Source: Himantopus leucocephalus
Taxonomy: Eukaryota; Chordata; Aves; Charadriiformes; Recurvirostridae
Direction of reading: 5' to 3'
Assembly (NCBI GenBank): GCA_003993805.1
Contig: RSEF01000001.1
Location: 190,012,493 to 190,076,492 of the forward strand
Length of the DNA stretch: 64,000 bases
Positions 53,001-62,600 of this stretch are shown in pieces; the first letter of the stretch is position 1; every line of letters starts with the position of its first letter. The position numbers and the translations under genes were made by a program. Under the pieces are notes generated by a model. It worked only from the letters and a program-made list of their open reading frames with translations. It ran no database searches and was not told the DNA's origin.

Positions 53001-56000
53001 ACTTTATAGCAGTTTTATAAGGGAGCATGAGGACAAATAGCAACATTCATTGCCAGTTTCTGTTCAGAGGTTGGGGCACGTAGATAGTCACGATCATTTT
53101 GGAGAAAGGGCAACCAGGGTTTGGGAATGGTCGTCAGAAGTTTTTCTGATGCGTACTGGTTAGTGGTTGGGCTCTGCCTTGAAGCACGAACATCTTGGAC
53201 CCATCTAATTTGTCTTAACGCAGTGTAGCTTCTAAAGTTTGATTCATATAAATGTTCTTCCCTCTTCTTCATGGAAATGAATGTTCTCTCTGCAGCAATT
53301 TGCTTCTGTTGTGTTGTGAGAAGAAAAATATTTATGTGATTAACAACATACTATAAAGAAAATATTGAGGATTTTTGAGGTCAAAACAATTGCCTTCTTA
53401 ACACTTAACCATATCCTTCGTAGAAGAAGTCTGAACATGCATCTTCTCTGCTGAGCAACTTGGAAAAGAATCATATTTGAAGGATGTGGTGAAGGGCTCG
53501 TGTCACCATCCTCCCCTGCGCTAGGTGGCATTGCCTGGTAAAGTCTACTCCCAGAGCATCACTGGGAGAGTGCAGCAGCACATTCCACAGGGCCTTTTTG
53601 TGNCCAGGGCCTTTTTGTGTTTCTCAAAGAAATGGACAATGAAAATAAGGGGTTGGTTCTTTGCAGGGGACAGGCAGTGGCTTTGTTTATATCTGCACAA
53701 AGCTCATGTAGAGTTTTGTGTACTTTGAGGGGAAGGTAGTGTCCTACTCCAAAGTGGAAAGGTCTTGTCTTTTGGATGGCTTTTGAGGGTTTTTTTTATA
53801 CAAGTTTATACAAGTTTTGGCACAAGAGACAAGAATTGACCAGGGCAATATGGCTCTTCTTCAGCACTAGTGCTTGAACAAAAAGGCTGTGATGTGGTGC
53901 TAACCCAAACTCAGGAAACGGGGCAGGAGCAGGGTCAGGTCATGCAAACTGGGTTTTGCGGACCAGGAAGACATCTAGGATCGCCAGTGGGAATATTTGG
54001 AATTGCAAACTCACTGCTCTTCTGCAGGTCTAACCACTCTGGCTCGGTGGGTGCAAGCACAGTTACTGCAGTGTCCAGTCGTGTAACTGGGAGCTGAATT
54101 TGGCACCACGTGTTTCCAGTGACAGGACAAAAATAAAAACGCCTCTCTGGATGAGATGATTTATTTCTAACTTTTTCCAATGAGCCAGCTTTTTTAAGGA
54201 AGGAAAAAAAAAGGCTTTGATTTTAGCACTTGTAAAATTGTTTTGTTTAAACTAGAATAACTGATACAGGTTAACCAGAATATCTGGTTTATTTGGAGTA
54301 ACTGCGTTTTAGCTTGCAATTCGGAGGCACTGAAGTAGGCCATGGATTCGGCTCCGTGTTCATCGGGTCGTTCTGAGNGCTCCAGAAAGTGTACCTCCTG
54401 TCAGGCTAGGGACTTACCTTGTCATGGGTAGTCTAGGACATCGTACAGGGCTGTAAGGTGCAATTAAATTGCTCCCTTAAATGACAAGGGCTGCAGATAG
54501 AGACATGCATTTTCATTTACCTTTAATCTAGAGTAGTAGGGATTCAAGATGGAGTGTCTTCTGGATGGAGTGGAAAGAGGTTCTGATGTTACTAAAGGTT
54601 CAGAGAAGATCACATTGTGAGTAATTTAAAATTATATGTCTCTATTTCTTACTGACTGCATGGGACAGCTGAATCTTCTAGCTGGCAGCTCTGTATACCA
54701 AGAAACTTGCAATTAACTGACTGCTGACAGGTCCCGTGCAACGCTTTAGCAGACTTCAGGTTTTAAACCCAATGTTTCTATCAAAATTCAGCTTATTGTT
54801 TCTTTTCTGTATTTTCAAGTTGTCATTGTGATAGCTTGGACAGAGCATGTTAGAAGACCAGTATCCTGACTCTGTTCTGTAGCTGAGGTCCACAGAGGAC
54901 CAGTGGGATACACTCTGTGTTTCACTTCTGAACTGGAGAACCGCTACAGGATGAATCAGCCACAGCTTTCAGCTTGACCTTTTTGCAACCTTTGGGGTAG
55001 AAAACGGTGCAATAATTCATCCTGAAGGTGACACAAGCGTGGACCACAGTGGCAAGATCCTCATTCAAGAGGAAAAGGAAGTAGCTGAAGGTGAATCGTA
55101 TTTTTTCTAGGCATGAGCATTTTGTGTGAAAACAGTGATGAAGCCAACAATATGCCAACACAGTGGATTGTCCCATTAAGCAGAGGGAATTACATTTGAA
55201 AGTCATGTCTACCCCAAGCCAACACATATGCTTTCTGCTATTGTTTCATAATCTGTTTCTGTGTCCAGGCTATGATGTATTGGTGGCCTGATTGCAGCTA
55301 CGCTGATGCTGAAAAATAGACAGATTTGGCTAGCATGAGTTTATCAACTCTGAAAATGTGATTACAGCTGCTATTTCAAATGAAGTGTCTTCATCTTGTG
55401 CCATGTATAGATGTTAGCTTGTGTAAGTTGTGCAGTGAATGTCACCTTAATGTTCTGTAATCATACTTTTACACCCTATCTATATTGGTTTTGCTCGAGA
55501 TTGCATAACCACACATACACAGGGAGGCAGTCTGGCACCGTCCTACTGAGATTTTGCATTGACCCTCTGCTTTCAGTCCTTTTTCCCAGCATAAGAATGA
55601 CAGTCAAATCTCCACAATGTCAGCTAATGTTGTAGCCCATCACTCCTCTGCCATTCTTACAAGTATGCTGAATAAAAACCGACACAGGTGTCAGTCTCAG
55701 TAAAGAGCTCACTAGTGCTCCCTGGGACTTGATGGGAACATAAGCGAAGGAATATGATGCCAGCTGAGGACTTCTAGATAACCGGAAACAACTCCTGGCT
55801 AATGTTTGGAATGCCTTACTTTCATCAGCCAGCATCGGTGCACGTGTTTTGGTTCTGTTTGCAGTTAGATGGTAGTCTACTGTCAGTGCAACAAGTTGGG
55901 TCTTCATGCCTGCAACAGAAGCTCTCCAGCACACCAGCTAGCACATACTGTTGGATCTGGCTTACCGCTTCTGTAGCCTTCCCCAAAAGGAGGGAAGCAG

Positions 56001-59000
56001 GTGATTGTCGCAAAGAGTTGATCTCTGTCATCTCTCAAGTGAAGGCTTGACTGCAGCTCAGGTATGAGGATGGTGAAGAAAATGCCCTTCCTGACAGAAG
56101 TGTTGGTCAGAGATAGGCTGATGTGATAGCTATGGACTTTTACAACAAAGTCTCATCTAGCTTACAACAGGGTGTGTTTCTCAGAACACGTTTACAACAG
56201 GGACAACTTCTGTCACCGCAAAGGCTTTAGTTATAACCAAACATTTTGATTTTATTTTCCTGCAGTTGGGAAGACCTTCTCTTAAGCCCATTTCTGATTT
56301 AATTTCTGTGGTAGGTAGGAAGAAGGCTGTTTATGGCAGAAGGGACTTCAATGTCATCTACATAGATCAATTTTGTTTCTGCACAATGAGAAGCTATCCA
56401 CAGGATCTCTCTTTACATGTCTTTGGCACTGTCGAAAGAGGTGGGGTTCCTGCAGGTCTCTGTTAGTAGCAAAGTTTCTGAGTTTTAATTCAGATGAGCG
56501 TGCAGTTTTGAAAAATTCTGGAAAGAAGGCTGAAAGACTGTGTGGGTCACTAAAAAGGACACCAGACTTGGAGAGTGGAGTCCTCTGTCTCTGTCCTCCT
56601 GACATAAGAGCTTATCTTGTCCAGGCAAAGACCTAGACGAGAACAGGCAAGTTCTGCCCTCCCTTTGGAGGAGGCTGTGTTCAGACTGGGCATGAAGGCA
56701 TCAAGTGCCTTTCTACCTCGCATGGACATCTCCCCCTAGACTGCTTAGCTCCTGTCTGCGTTGATTTTGGCTGTAAAAGGGGCAGTGATTATGACGGCGA
56801 TACACTGGGGTGCAGTATTGACAAGATTGTTGACAACTCTGAGGATGATGTACATAAGCGCAGCTGTGGAGTAGTTTGCAGTGACGGTAGAGCTCATGAG
56901 TTGCATTTGGCTGACGCTTCCCACAGTCACTCAAAAGAGATTGCCTCTCGACTCAGGCATCTAAAGTGGTTCTAACGAGCATATCCCACCCCATCACCTC
57001 CCTCGCTCTTCCTAGCTTGACTGAATGAGTTGTTTGCCACCGGTTAGTTGAACAAATGGGGAAAGTCCCTGGAAATTCGCCTGTTTATCTCAAGGCCATT
57101 GTTTCCCCTATAGCTGTAGGTTGAACAATGTGCGTGTTGGAGAGGGAATTCTCCTCTGTTACCTCTCTCTATGTATTTCTTAATATTGCCTTGTTTCATT
57201 TTCTGATTGTGCTGTGAAATACTTTGTTTCCCTTGGCTTGCAGCTTCAATATTTTTTTTTATCTTCTCCCTTTCTCCATTTCATAGATTTCACATAAATT
57301 ACCATGAATAAATTTGGTTTTCCTGCCTGTCACTTATTGTTTGCTTTATCACTAGTTATTTCTTGATGAGCTAATACGATATTGCACAATTCTAGGCTGT
57401 TAACAGTACCAAGTGGACAAAGAAACAGATGATCATTTTCTGCCAAGCTAAAATGACTTCAGAATTTTTGTCATTCTTTTTTCAGTTGTAACCAGATTGT
57501 TTTATGGCAGCATTTCCTTTTCATCTTGTTCTTTTTGTACCCTCAGCAGGAACTTTTAAAGTAATCACCCAATAGATTTGTACCTTAGAGTAACAAGGGT
57601 GTTAGCAAATTGACAGTGAAATTCAGAAGCATAGCAAAATGCACACTTCAAAGCACCTAAAATAATGTAGTCCAGTGTTAACAGAACCCTTAAGTAATGT
57701 GTACATTTTTTTAAAAAAAACCAAAACAGGCAAAATGATTAACCAAACATAATTTTTTTTTCAATGATATTCAAGGCAAATAGTTTGAGCGGATAGATTT
57801 TTGGTTTGTAAACAGACACAGTTGTCTGTAGTCTTACCAATTAAGGCAAATGTCTTGCTTGGCCACCATTAGCATAAATAAGAATGTGTATTTATGGTGC
57901 TGTGTGCTACTTAATCCCGTGCTTGTACAGACGTCTGCTGCATGCTTTCCCTGTAGCAAGTTCACACTCCCATGTGTGTATGTATATGTTTATATACGTG
58001 TGTATCATATATATGTATCTTGACTGATAAAGAGGATTGAGCATCTGGGGTAAACTATTACTCACAGTATAATGTACAGGTATGGGACTTGCTTTCAGGA
58101 GAAATAAAATGGTTTAACATCAATATGCAAATACTAATTACAGTGTGCTGAGACAAGTGGTCTGGTTCAGTCCTCTCAGCTGGAGCTCCTACTGCTTTGC
58201 AGAATGTCTTCTGCATTGATTAGATGCAGTTCACACATTTTGAGGTTGTCCTTTATGGCCATTTAGCAGCTTGAAGCTTTTATTTTTACTATTTTGTTTT
58301 AAAACAAAACAGCTAACGATCAAGAAAGTAGCTTCAAGTAATACTTGGATGGCATACCAGCTCGTGCTAGCAGCTTCAGCTGTTGCTTTCAAAACTGCAA
58401 CTATTGAGTTGATCTTAATCCTTCAGGCTCAAGTAAGTTTTGTCATGGATTAAAGAGCTGGCTTGGTATCTGCTCTGATACTTCTAATGCTTTTCTGATG
58501 GCAAGCATCAGTTGTCTTTCCTTCTTAGCCGTTCCACTTGCGTTGCTGGTTTCTGTAGACTTTCTTGGGTTGAGCTGTGTCTATAAGGGTTAGCACAGAT
58601 AAGCCTTAGCAGACTTGGTGTGAGCCTTGGTGCTGTCATTCTGAGCCTTGCACTTTAAGCTTGGTTGCTGGTATTTGCTGCGCAGNATTGCTGGTTTCTG
58701 TAGACTTTCTTGGGTTGAGCTGTGTATATAAGGGTTAGCACAGATAACCCTTAGCAGACTTGGTGTGAGCCTTGGTGCTGTCATTGTGAGCCTTGCACTT
58801 TAAGCTTGGTTGCTGGTATTTGCTGCGCAGCACCAAGTTCTCCATAAGCTGGAAAGAAAGAAGCGATCACTCGAGTTGGTGCTTCACCTCCAGCCAGACC
58901 CCATTTCCATGAGCTTCTTCCTTGGGCTGTCTCCAGTTGTGTGAAACAGGAGCTCAAGACTGACTCTGGTGTTGTCGCATCAAATTTTGTGTCCTGGTTA

Positions 59001-61533
59001 TTATGGCCTCTGGGATGAGACCTGCATGGGAGCCTCATGGGCAAGGATTTAGATTTGTTTTGCTATAGCAGCATTCCTGGGTGCTGCAACCTTTCTTGTG
59101 AGGAAGAGAAAGCTACAGATGCAGATTCTGTTCCTTGTATTACCAAGCCACGTAGGAGGTGGGGAGAAGATTGCCTGCAGCAGGCACTGGCAGCTGGAGG
59201 ATGCTCAGGGAGTATTGATGTGCTCTGAGCCTGATACCAGCTGCGTTACTGGAGCTGCTCTTGCTGGCGCAATCTGTGGAGTTCAGCTAGAGGCCTTTCC
59301 CAGAGGACTGAGCTGAGAGGGACCTGGGAAATCTTCTACAAATATTCCTTCACTTGTGTCTGCTCCTGCACTAAGGAAGGGGGAGTGAAGTTCCCTGTGC
59401 AGTTGGACTACTGCCAGCAGCAGCATCTGCATCCACATTGCCCCATAGCTTCAGCATCTCATAAGTCCTGCTTTGGTAAGCTTTTTGTTGTAACTGTGAT
59501 AGCCAGGGCCTGGTTTTAAATTGAAGTTTTGAATATGCTGAGTTTGGTTTGACTGGTCAGTGGTTAAACACTGGCAAGTAGGATTTCACAGAGCTGTAAA
59601 AAAAAAAAAAAGGTACTACATGGGTAGAAGGACTATAGAAAAGGAGGGCATTCCACGGCAGATGTATGGAAGGCAACCCTGACAGCATATCTGAGGACCA
59701 GGCTTCAGAAGGAAGAACATGCAGTATTGTGCATGGACTTGAACATACAAATGTTGACAGTAAATTGCTTTCCATCTAAAGTGATTTCAGCAGGGGTAGA
59801 AATAAGCTAGGAGGAGGATGAGACAGTTATTTTTGGTTTTGGTCAGTGTCAAGCATGTTCAAGAAAACACAAGGGAGAGCTTAAGACTGAAAAAGGGGAG
59901 GAGGGCAGACAGGAGAAAACACTGAAGAGAAGCAGGAAGGTTGGAGAGAACTTCGCAGGACAGGCAGAAGGAAAGAAAAAGATTGTCAGAGGTAGCGTGG
60001 CATGGTGGGCTGCAGCAAGCTGTGGGAGGGTGTCGAAGCAGTTACCCTTCCCTTCCTCTTTCCTTCCCCTGGAAATCATTTGCTTCACCAGGACTATGTT
60101 GTGGTTTGGGGTTTTTGTTTGTTGTTTGTTTTGTTTTTATTTGCATGATGGAGCACATGCGTTTCAGCCACGTCTCTTAAGTCACCATTGTTCATTGTAG
60201 TAGTTGTGTACCTCAGCAATGTGGCTGTTAATTCTCTAACGTTGCCCTCTCAGCTGTACATACCTAGAAAGTAACGTGGTACCCAAGTCTGTGAGCCTGG
60301 AACTGACAGAATCATTCCTAATTTAAACTCATGTTTTGGGAGCAAATTCTGTTCAGTTGCTTTACCAGAAGGTGCGTACAAGCCTGACAGAGAGAGAACT
60401 GTGTGTCCTGGGAGTCTGGGAAGGTCCTGACTAGAGTCACTGTTACAGTGCAGATACTTTTGCATATAGGTAAATGTATGTCCAGGTGTCAGGAGAATTG
60501 TGGCCTGATTTATGAATTATTTAGGCTTATGACTTACAAATTACTTAGGCTACCTTGTGAGATGGTAGATGTGTAGTGGGTCATGCTCACGATGTTGGTT
60601 GATGCATGAGAAGAAGATCTTGGATGCGATTCCCAGGTTTTCTGAAGAAATACGGAATGCCTCAAAGGCAGGCTGTTCAGTTTGGCAATGGTAGTATCTT
60701 TCATGTGGGGTACCTTTACTTTGGGAACCGTGTTGCTGAATTCAGGAGCAGGTCCAGTTCTTCTTTTATTAGGAGAGCGACTGCTACCTCTTCTGGAACT
60801 GTTGTGTAAATGAAATGTTTAGGATGACAAGTAATTTTTCAATAGTAAATCTATAATTATTTTTCAAAACTCAGGGTGGAAGTGTTCTGACCTTATAATC
60901 TTTTCTAATCTTAATAGGACTTTACAGACTCCAACTCAAGTTCCAGTGGTTGTTTCTCCTGGAAGTCAGCAGCTGCATACTGTAACACTCCAGACAGTGC
61001 CTCTTACTACAGTGATAGCCAGCACAGATCCAGCTTCAGCAACAACGCCCCAAAAATTCATTTTACAAGCCATTCCTACTTCACAACCCATGACGGTTCT
61101 TAAAGAAAACGTCATGCTACAGTCTCAGAAGCCAGTCTCGCCTCCTTCCTCAATTGTGCTGAGCCCAGCACAAGTTCAGCAGGTGCTCACCAGCAGCGTG
61201 CAGACAATTTGCAACGGAACAGTCAACATGGCTTCCTCTCCATCCTTCAGTACCACTACCCCTGTGGTAACGTTTTCGCCTAGCAGCTCACAGGTGGTAG
61301 CTCATCCATCGGGCACGGTGATCACTTCGGTTATTAAAACACCAGAAACGAAACAGATCGGCGTACAAGGAGTGGTAAAAGAAGACGACAGTGAGAAATC
61401 AGATGATACTGAGCAGTCGGAGCAGAGATTCCAGCAGCAACCGTTTGTGATGGTAGTGTCCAGTTCGAATGGTTTCCCATCTAACGTGCAAGTGAAGCAA
61501 GAAAATGAGCCATTGGAACCCAATTCATATTAA
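22639..61533 (+). CDS. ELF1: ELF1, ETS-family transcription factor (complete spliced CDS, 8 coding exons)
   Basis: CDS = join(22639-22710, 31141-31315, 39194-39301, 39914-40078, 44892-44975, 48024-48216, 49344-49811, 60918-61533), 1,881 nt, 626 residues plus TAA. Every junction has GT donor and AG acceptor and keeps frame (intron phases 0,1,1,1,1,2,2). The product is a nuclear sequence-specific activator that binds GGAA-core sites, known from lymphoid gene promoters and enhancers. Visible parts: N-terminal acidic activation region (1-118), an LTCVD Rb-type motif (51-55), a basic Lys/Pro linker (about 170-202), the ETS domain (about 205-286) with the MGRALRYYY recognition helix, and a Ser/Thr/Gln/Val-rich C-terminus with LFRTVHV and [19 protein letters not shown] blocks. 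The ends [21 protein letters not shown] and LEPNSY match ELF1 rather than paralogues ELF2 or ELF4, judged from remembered family sequences. The start ATG has A at -3 and G at +4. Confidence 0.97.
24965..25000 (+). repeat. Poly-T tract with an embedded N
   Basis: Eight or so T, G, N (24976), then 24 T. On the minus strand this is an A-rich run. The N marks uncertain homopolymer length. A second T run with an N follows at 25159-25177. Confidence 0.9.
27735..28247 (+). repeat. Two-copy direct duplication of about 230 bp with single-N joins
   Basis: The block starting AGACAGACACAGTGATTGTT occurs at 27735-28016 and again at 28018-28247. Inside the first copy a 48-bp piece (27764-27811) is itself repeated after an N at 27812. 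The two large copies differ at several single bases. N lies at 27812 and 28017, exactly at the copy boundaries. It matches no repeat family I recognise. Haplotype variants or read ends joined in tandem during assembly is the likeliest explanation. Confidence 0.9.
31141..31315 (+). CDS. ELF1: ELF1 coding exon 2 (residues 25-83), acidic activation region
   Basis: The acceptor is a pyrimidine tract followed by ACCCCCCCAG at 31131-31140; the donor is ACAG|GTTGGC at 31316. It opens with [20 protein letters not shown] and ends in an acidic cluster, [13 protein letters not shown]. Residues 51-55 read LTCVD, at the place where remembered human ELF1 has LACVE, the LxCxE-type Rb-binding motif. The acidic run is shorter than remembered for human (three Asp in a row here against about six). 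It ends in phase 1; the codon for V83 is completed by the next exon. Confidence 0.96.
35323..35371. repeat. Inverted repeat, 21-bp arms, 7-nt loop
   Basis: Left arm 35323-35343 and right arm 35351-35371 are reverse complements at 20 of 21 positions (one C/A mismatch at 35332/35362), separated by AGCGTGA. A direct repeat CCAGCGTGAG occurs at 35342-35351 and again at 35370-35379, so the right arm is bracketed by the same 10 bases. Confidence 0.93.
35589..35820 (+). repeat. Long polypyrimidine (C/T) tract
   Basis: About 230 nt almost free of purines on the + strand, with an uninterrupted 87-nt C/T run at 35674-35760. Near its end a 13-nt unit CTTTTTTCCTTAC recurs with a 22-nt period. It lies mid-intron (coding intron 2), about 3.4 kb before exon 3, so it is not that exon's splice tract. 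Confidence 0.95.
37891..37990. other. Assembly gap of 100 N in a poly-T tract
   Basis: Exactly 100 N, flanked on the left by TTTTTTTTCTTTTTTTTTT and on the right by 31 uninterrupted T (37991-38021). The true sequence is probably a long T or T/C tract. Lysine- and phenylalanine-rich frames across it are artefacts. Confidence 0.98.
39194..39301 (+). CDS. ELF1: ELF1 coding exon 3 (residues 83-119)
   Basis: Acceptor TTGCTTTTAG at 39184-39193; donor ATAA|GTAAG at 39302. Encodes [20 protein letters not shown] followed by [16 protein letters not shown], which belongs to the conserved ELF1/2/4 N-terminal domain. It is 108 nt long and both flanking introns are phase 1, so skipping it would remove 36 residues without a frameshift. 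The SPGP stretch is a plausible proline-directed phosphorylation site, but that is inference from sequence alone. Confidence 0.95.
39302..39913 (+). other. ELF1: ELF1 coding intron 3 (612 bp)
   Basis: GT-AG, phase 1, the shortest coding intron. Nothing else recognised. Confidence 0.9.
39914..40078 (+). CDS. ELF1: ELF1 coding exon 4 (residues 119-174)
   Basis: Acceptor TTTCCCTTAAG at 39903-39913 (AAG type); donor AAAAAAG|GTAAG at 40079. Encodes [20 protein letters not shown], then [14 protein letters not shown] and a Pro/Glu-rich stretch ending PKKKKG. The [14 protein letters not shown] core is an ELF1 hallmark. The first residues ([10 protein letters not shown]) differ from the remembered human NNNIFSSPEDD, so this boundary is the least conserved one, but the phase-1 frame continues correctly across it. 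It is 165 nt and frame-symmetric. Confidence 0.93.
40079..44891 (+). other. ELF1: ELF1 coding intron 4 (4,813 bp)
   Basis: GT-AG, phase 1. Ordinary AT-rich sequence with an A run near 40774-40787 and no repeat family recognised. Short frames on both strands show no similarity to known proteins. Confidence 0.88.
44892..44975 (+). CDS. ELF1: ELF1 coding exon 5 (residues 174-202), basic linker
   Basis: Acceptor GTTTATTTCAG at 44881-44891; donor AAAGG|GTAAG at 44976. Encodes [20 protein letters not shown] followed by KKKNKDGKG. This Lys/Pro-rich linker directly precedes the ETS domain and is a likely nuclear localisation and AT-hook-like segment (inference). It is 84 nt and phase 1 on both sides. 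Its surroundings give no other ORF of note, and only splicing joins it to the neighbouring exons. Confidence 0.95.
44976..48023 (+). other. ELF1: ELF1 coding intron 5 (3,048 bp)
   Basis: GT-AG, phase 1. Contains the 46373-46393 hairpin and an N at 47330 flanked by a 16-nt duplication. A long T run (about 47981-47997) lies close to the acceptor. Confidence 0.9.
46373..46393. repeat. Inverted repeat, 9-bp arms, 3-nt loop
   Basis: ATGTTCCCC, TAA, GGGGAACAT. Perfect arms; intronic. Confidence 0.9.
48024..48216 (+). CDS. ELF1: ELF1 coding exon 6 (residues 202-266), N-terminal two thirds of the ETS domain
   Basis: Acceptor TTCTATTTTAG at 48013-48023; donor CTCAG|GTATGT at 48217. It starts [16 protein letters not shown] and ends [10 protein letters not shown], with the last Arg codon split. 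The Trp repeat typical of ETS domains is visible (W in LWEF, in KWTQ and in RLWGKHK). R263 and R266 lie in the recognition helix, where the family's two invariant arginines contact the GGA core. The segment matches remembered vertebrate ELF1 with no change that I can see. Confidence 0.97.
48217..49343 (+). other. ELF1: ELF1 coding intron 6 (1,127 bp), splits the ETS recognition helix
   Basis: GT-AG, phase 2; interrupts the codon for R266. Contains the 49086-49116 palindrome and a T/TTTG-rich stretch (49261-49302) shortly before the acceptor. Confidence 0.92.
49086..49116. repeat. Perfect palindrome, 15-bp arms, 1-nt centre
   Basis: Left arm 49086-49100 (TTTAATTTCAACCTC) is the exact reverse complement of 49102-49116, around a single A at 49101. 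It lies in coding intron 6, about 230 bp before the exon that completes the ETS domain. Confidence 0.93.
49344..49811 (+). CDS. ELF1: ELF1 coding exon 7 (residues 266-422), ETS end and start of the C-terminal region
   Basis: Acceptor CACTTTAACAG at 49333-49343; donor ATAAG|GTAAGA at 49812. It begins with the end of the recognition helix and the ETS wing, [20 protein letters not shown], then [19 protein letters not shown]. After about residue 300 it becomes a Ser/Thr/Gln-rich regulatory region with the conserved block [16 protein letters not shown]. This part diverges from remembered human ELF1 (for example [16 protein letters not shown]), as expected for the fast-evolving C-terminus. The intron just upstream is T/TTTG-rich (49261-49302). 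Confidence 0.96.
49812..60917 (+). other. ELF1: ELF1 coding intron 7 (11,106 bp)
   Basis: GT-AG, phase 2, the longest coding intron. It holds Ns at 53603 and 54378, the 143-bp N-joined duplication (58543-58830), a TA/TG-alternating stretch (about 57970-58018), a purine-rich region (about 59870-59990) and a TTTG-rich stretch (about 60100-60142). No nested gene recognised. Confidence 0.9.
58543..58830 (+). repeat. Two-copy direct duplication of 143 bp with single-N join
   Basis: TTGCTGGTTTCTGTAGACTT to TTTGCTGCGCAG occurs at 58543-58685 and 58688-58830, with N at 58686 between them. There are only a few differences (CTATAAGG/TATAAGG context, AAGCC/AACCC, CATTCTG/CATTGTG). Same pattern as the 27735 duplication. 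Confidence 0.9.
60918..61533 (+). CDS. ELF1: ELF1 coding exon 8 (residues 422-626), C-terminal region and stop
   Basis: Acceptor CTAATCTTAATAG at 60905-60917. It encodes [20 protein letters not shown], then [57 protein letters not shown] and a Ser/Glu-rich tail [20 protein letters not shown] ending LEPNSY, then TAA at 61531-61533. It is rich in Val, Thr, Gln and Ser with few charges until an acidic patch ([16 protein letters not shown]), consistent with a regulatory or activation region with no catalytic function. The stop codon overlaps an AATAAA hexamer. Confidence 0.97.
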
Positions 61534-61726
61534 TAAATTTTTTTTTAAAAAAAGACCCTGTGGATGATTATTTTCATAAATGTGATGGGACCTTTTCAGT
61601 TATGTATATATGATTTGAATCTGAAGCAAGATGTTGCAAAGCTACTTAATTTCTGCAGTTAATTGTTAGAATTCATGCTTTAGAATGGATTTTGATTTTC
61701 TATTAATTGCTAAATGTTATCATATA

Positions 61727-61732
61727 AATAAA
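61727..61732 (+). promoter_or_regulatory. ELF1: Proximal candidate polyadenylation signal AATAAA
   Basis: Canonical hexamer in an AT-rich context about 195 nt after the stop codon. Use of this site would give a very short 3'UTR containing only one of the two Pumilio-type elements. Confidence 0.4.
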
Positions 61733-62575
61733 ATTATATATTACTCATGTTTCAAAATACAGGCATGAAGGAACATGCTTTTTATGCTATGAAGACTTTC
61801 TCCTGAGGTTGTTGGCCAAAGTTTCAAACTTCTTACTGTATCTTTTCAGTCTGTTGCCGATTTACAGTGCAGTAACGTTATTATAACCTTTTCTGTTTAA
61901 TCCGTACGTGTATCGCTTAACTTTTGAAACAACAGTTACTTTTAGTGGGACATTTTCATTCCATGTGTATGAATTTTTATGATCAAGTATATGTTTCATA
62001 CTGGTGAATTTCACCAGTTTTAGACTTTGATAACCAGGTATCCTCCAGCATTTTTTTGCAGCACAAGCTCTTGTGTGTGCAAAATGGAATATACACTCCT
62101 ATTGAGAGTACATGAAACATTTATTCCAGTAATGGACAATGCCACATCTATATTTTATATGAAAGCATCAGATATATTTAATTACAGAAGCTAACAGCAT
62201 CACTACAGGTGCAAGCGTTTCATGCCATTTTGCGACTACGAAGCTTAACAATCTTGCTTTCTACTTCAGATTATTTTGTAAGGGGGGAGGGAAATGAAAT
62301 ATAAATTTATGCAGATATTTGGAGATTAATACTGCTAAGAGTTCTTTTTCTGATTGTAAATAATGTACATTCAATGTCACAAGGAAGTTTTTTCAGCTAA
62401 TTTGTTTCCATACAAATTTTTGATAGATGCAAATAAGATCATTATGTTTAGAGGTCTAATGTTATATGTATTCATATTACAGAGTGAATTTGTATTTAAA
62501 GACAAATTTTTAAATGATGGAGCCCTCCGAACCTTGGGTCCTTGTCTTTTGTATTTTTAATTGGTTTATTATGAA

Positions 62576-62581
62576 AATAAA
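62576..62581 (+). promoter_or_regulatory. ELF1: Distal polyadenylation signal AATAAA of ELF1
   Basis: Canonical hexamer followed about 15 nt later by a short A run and then a T-rich, G-containing stretch. This is the last such hexamer before the sequence changes character, so it is the most likely main poly(A) signal. Confidence 0.65.
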
Positions 62582-62600
62582 TCAAGTGGAAAAAACCTTT

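Larger units (their letters stand above)
61534..62600 (+). other. ELF1: ELF1 3'UTR
   Basis: AT-rich 3'UTR of about 1.07 kb following the TAA. It has a T-rich/A-run segment immediately after the stop, an internal AATAAA at 61727-61732, two exact UGUANAUA Pumilio-type elements (61603-61610 and 62355-62362), scattered ATTTA motifs, and a short palindrome at 62000-62018. The distal AATAAA (62576-62581) is followed by a TTTTTCTGTATTT-rich region from about 62597, a reasonable downstream element, so the main cleavage site is probably close to 62595-62605. The end is predicted, not observed. Confidence 0.75.
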
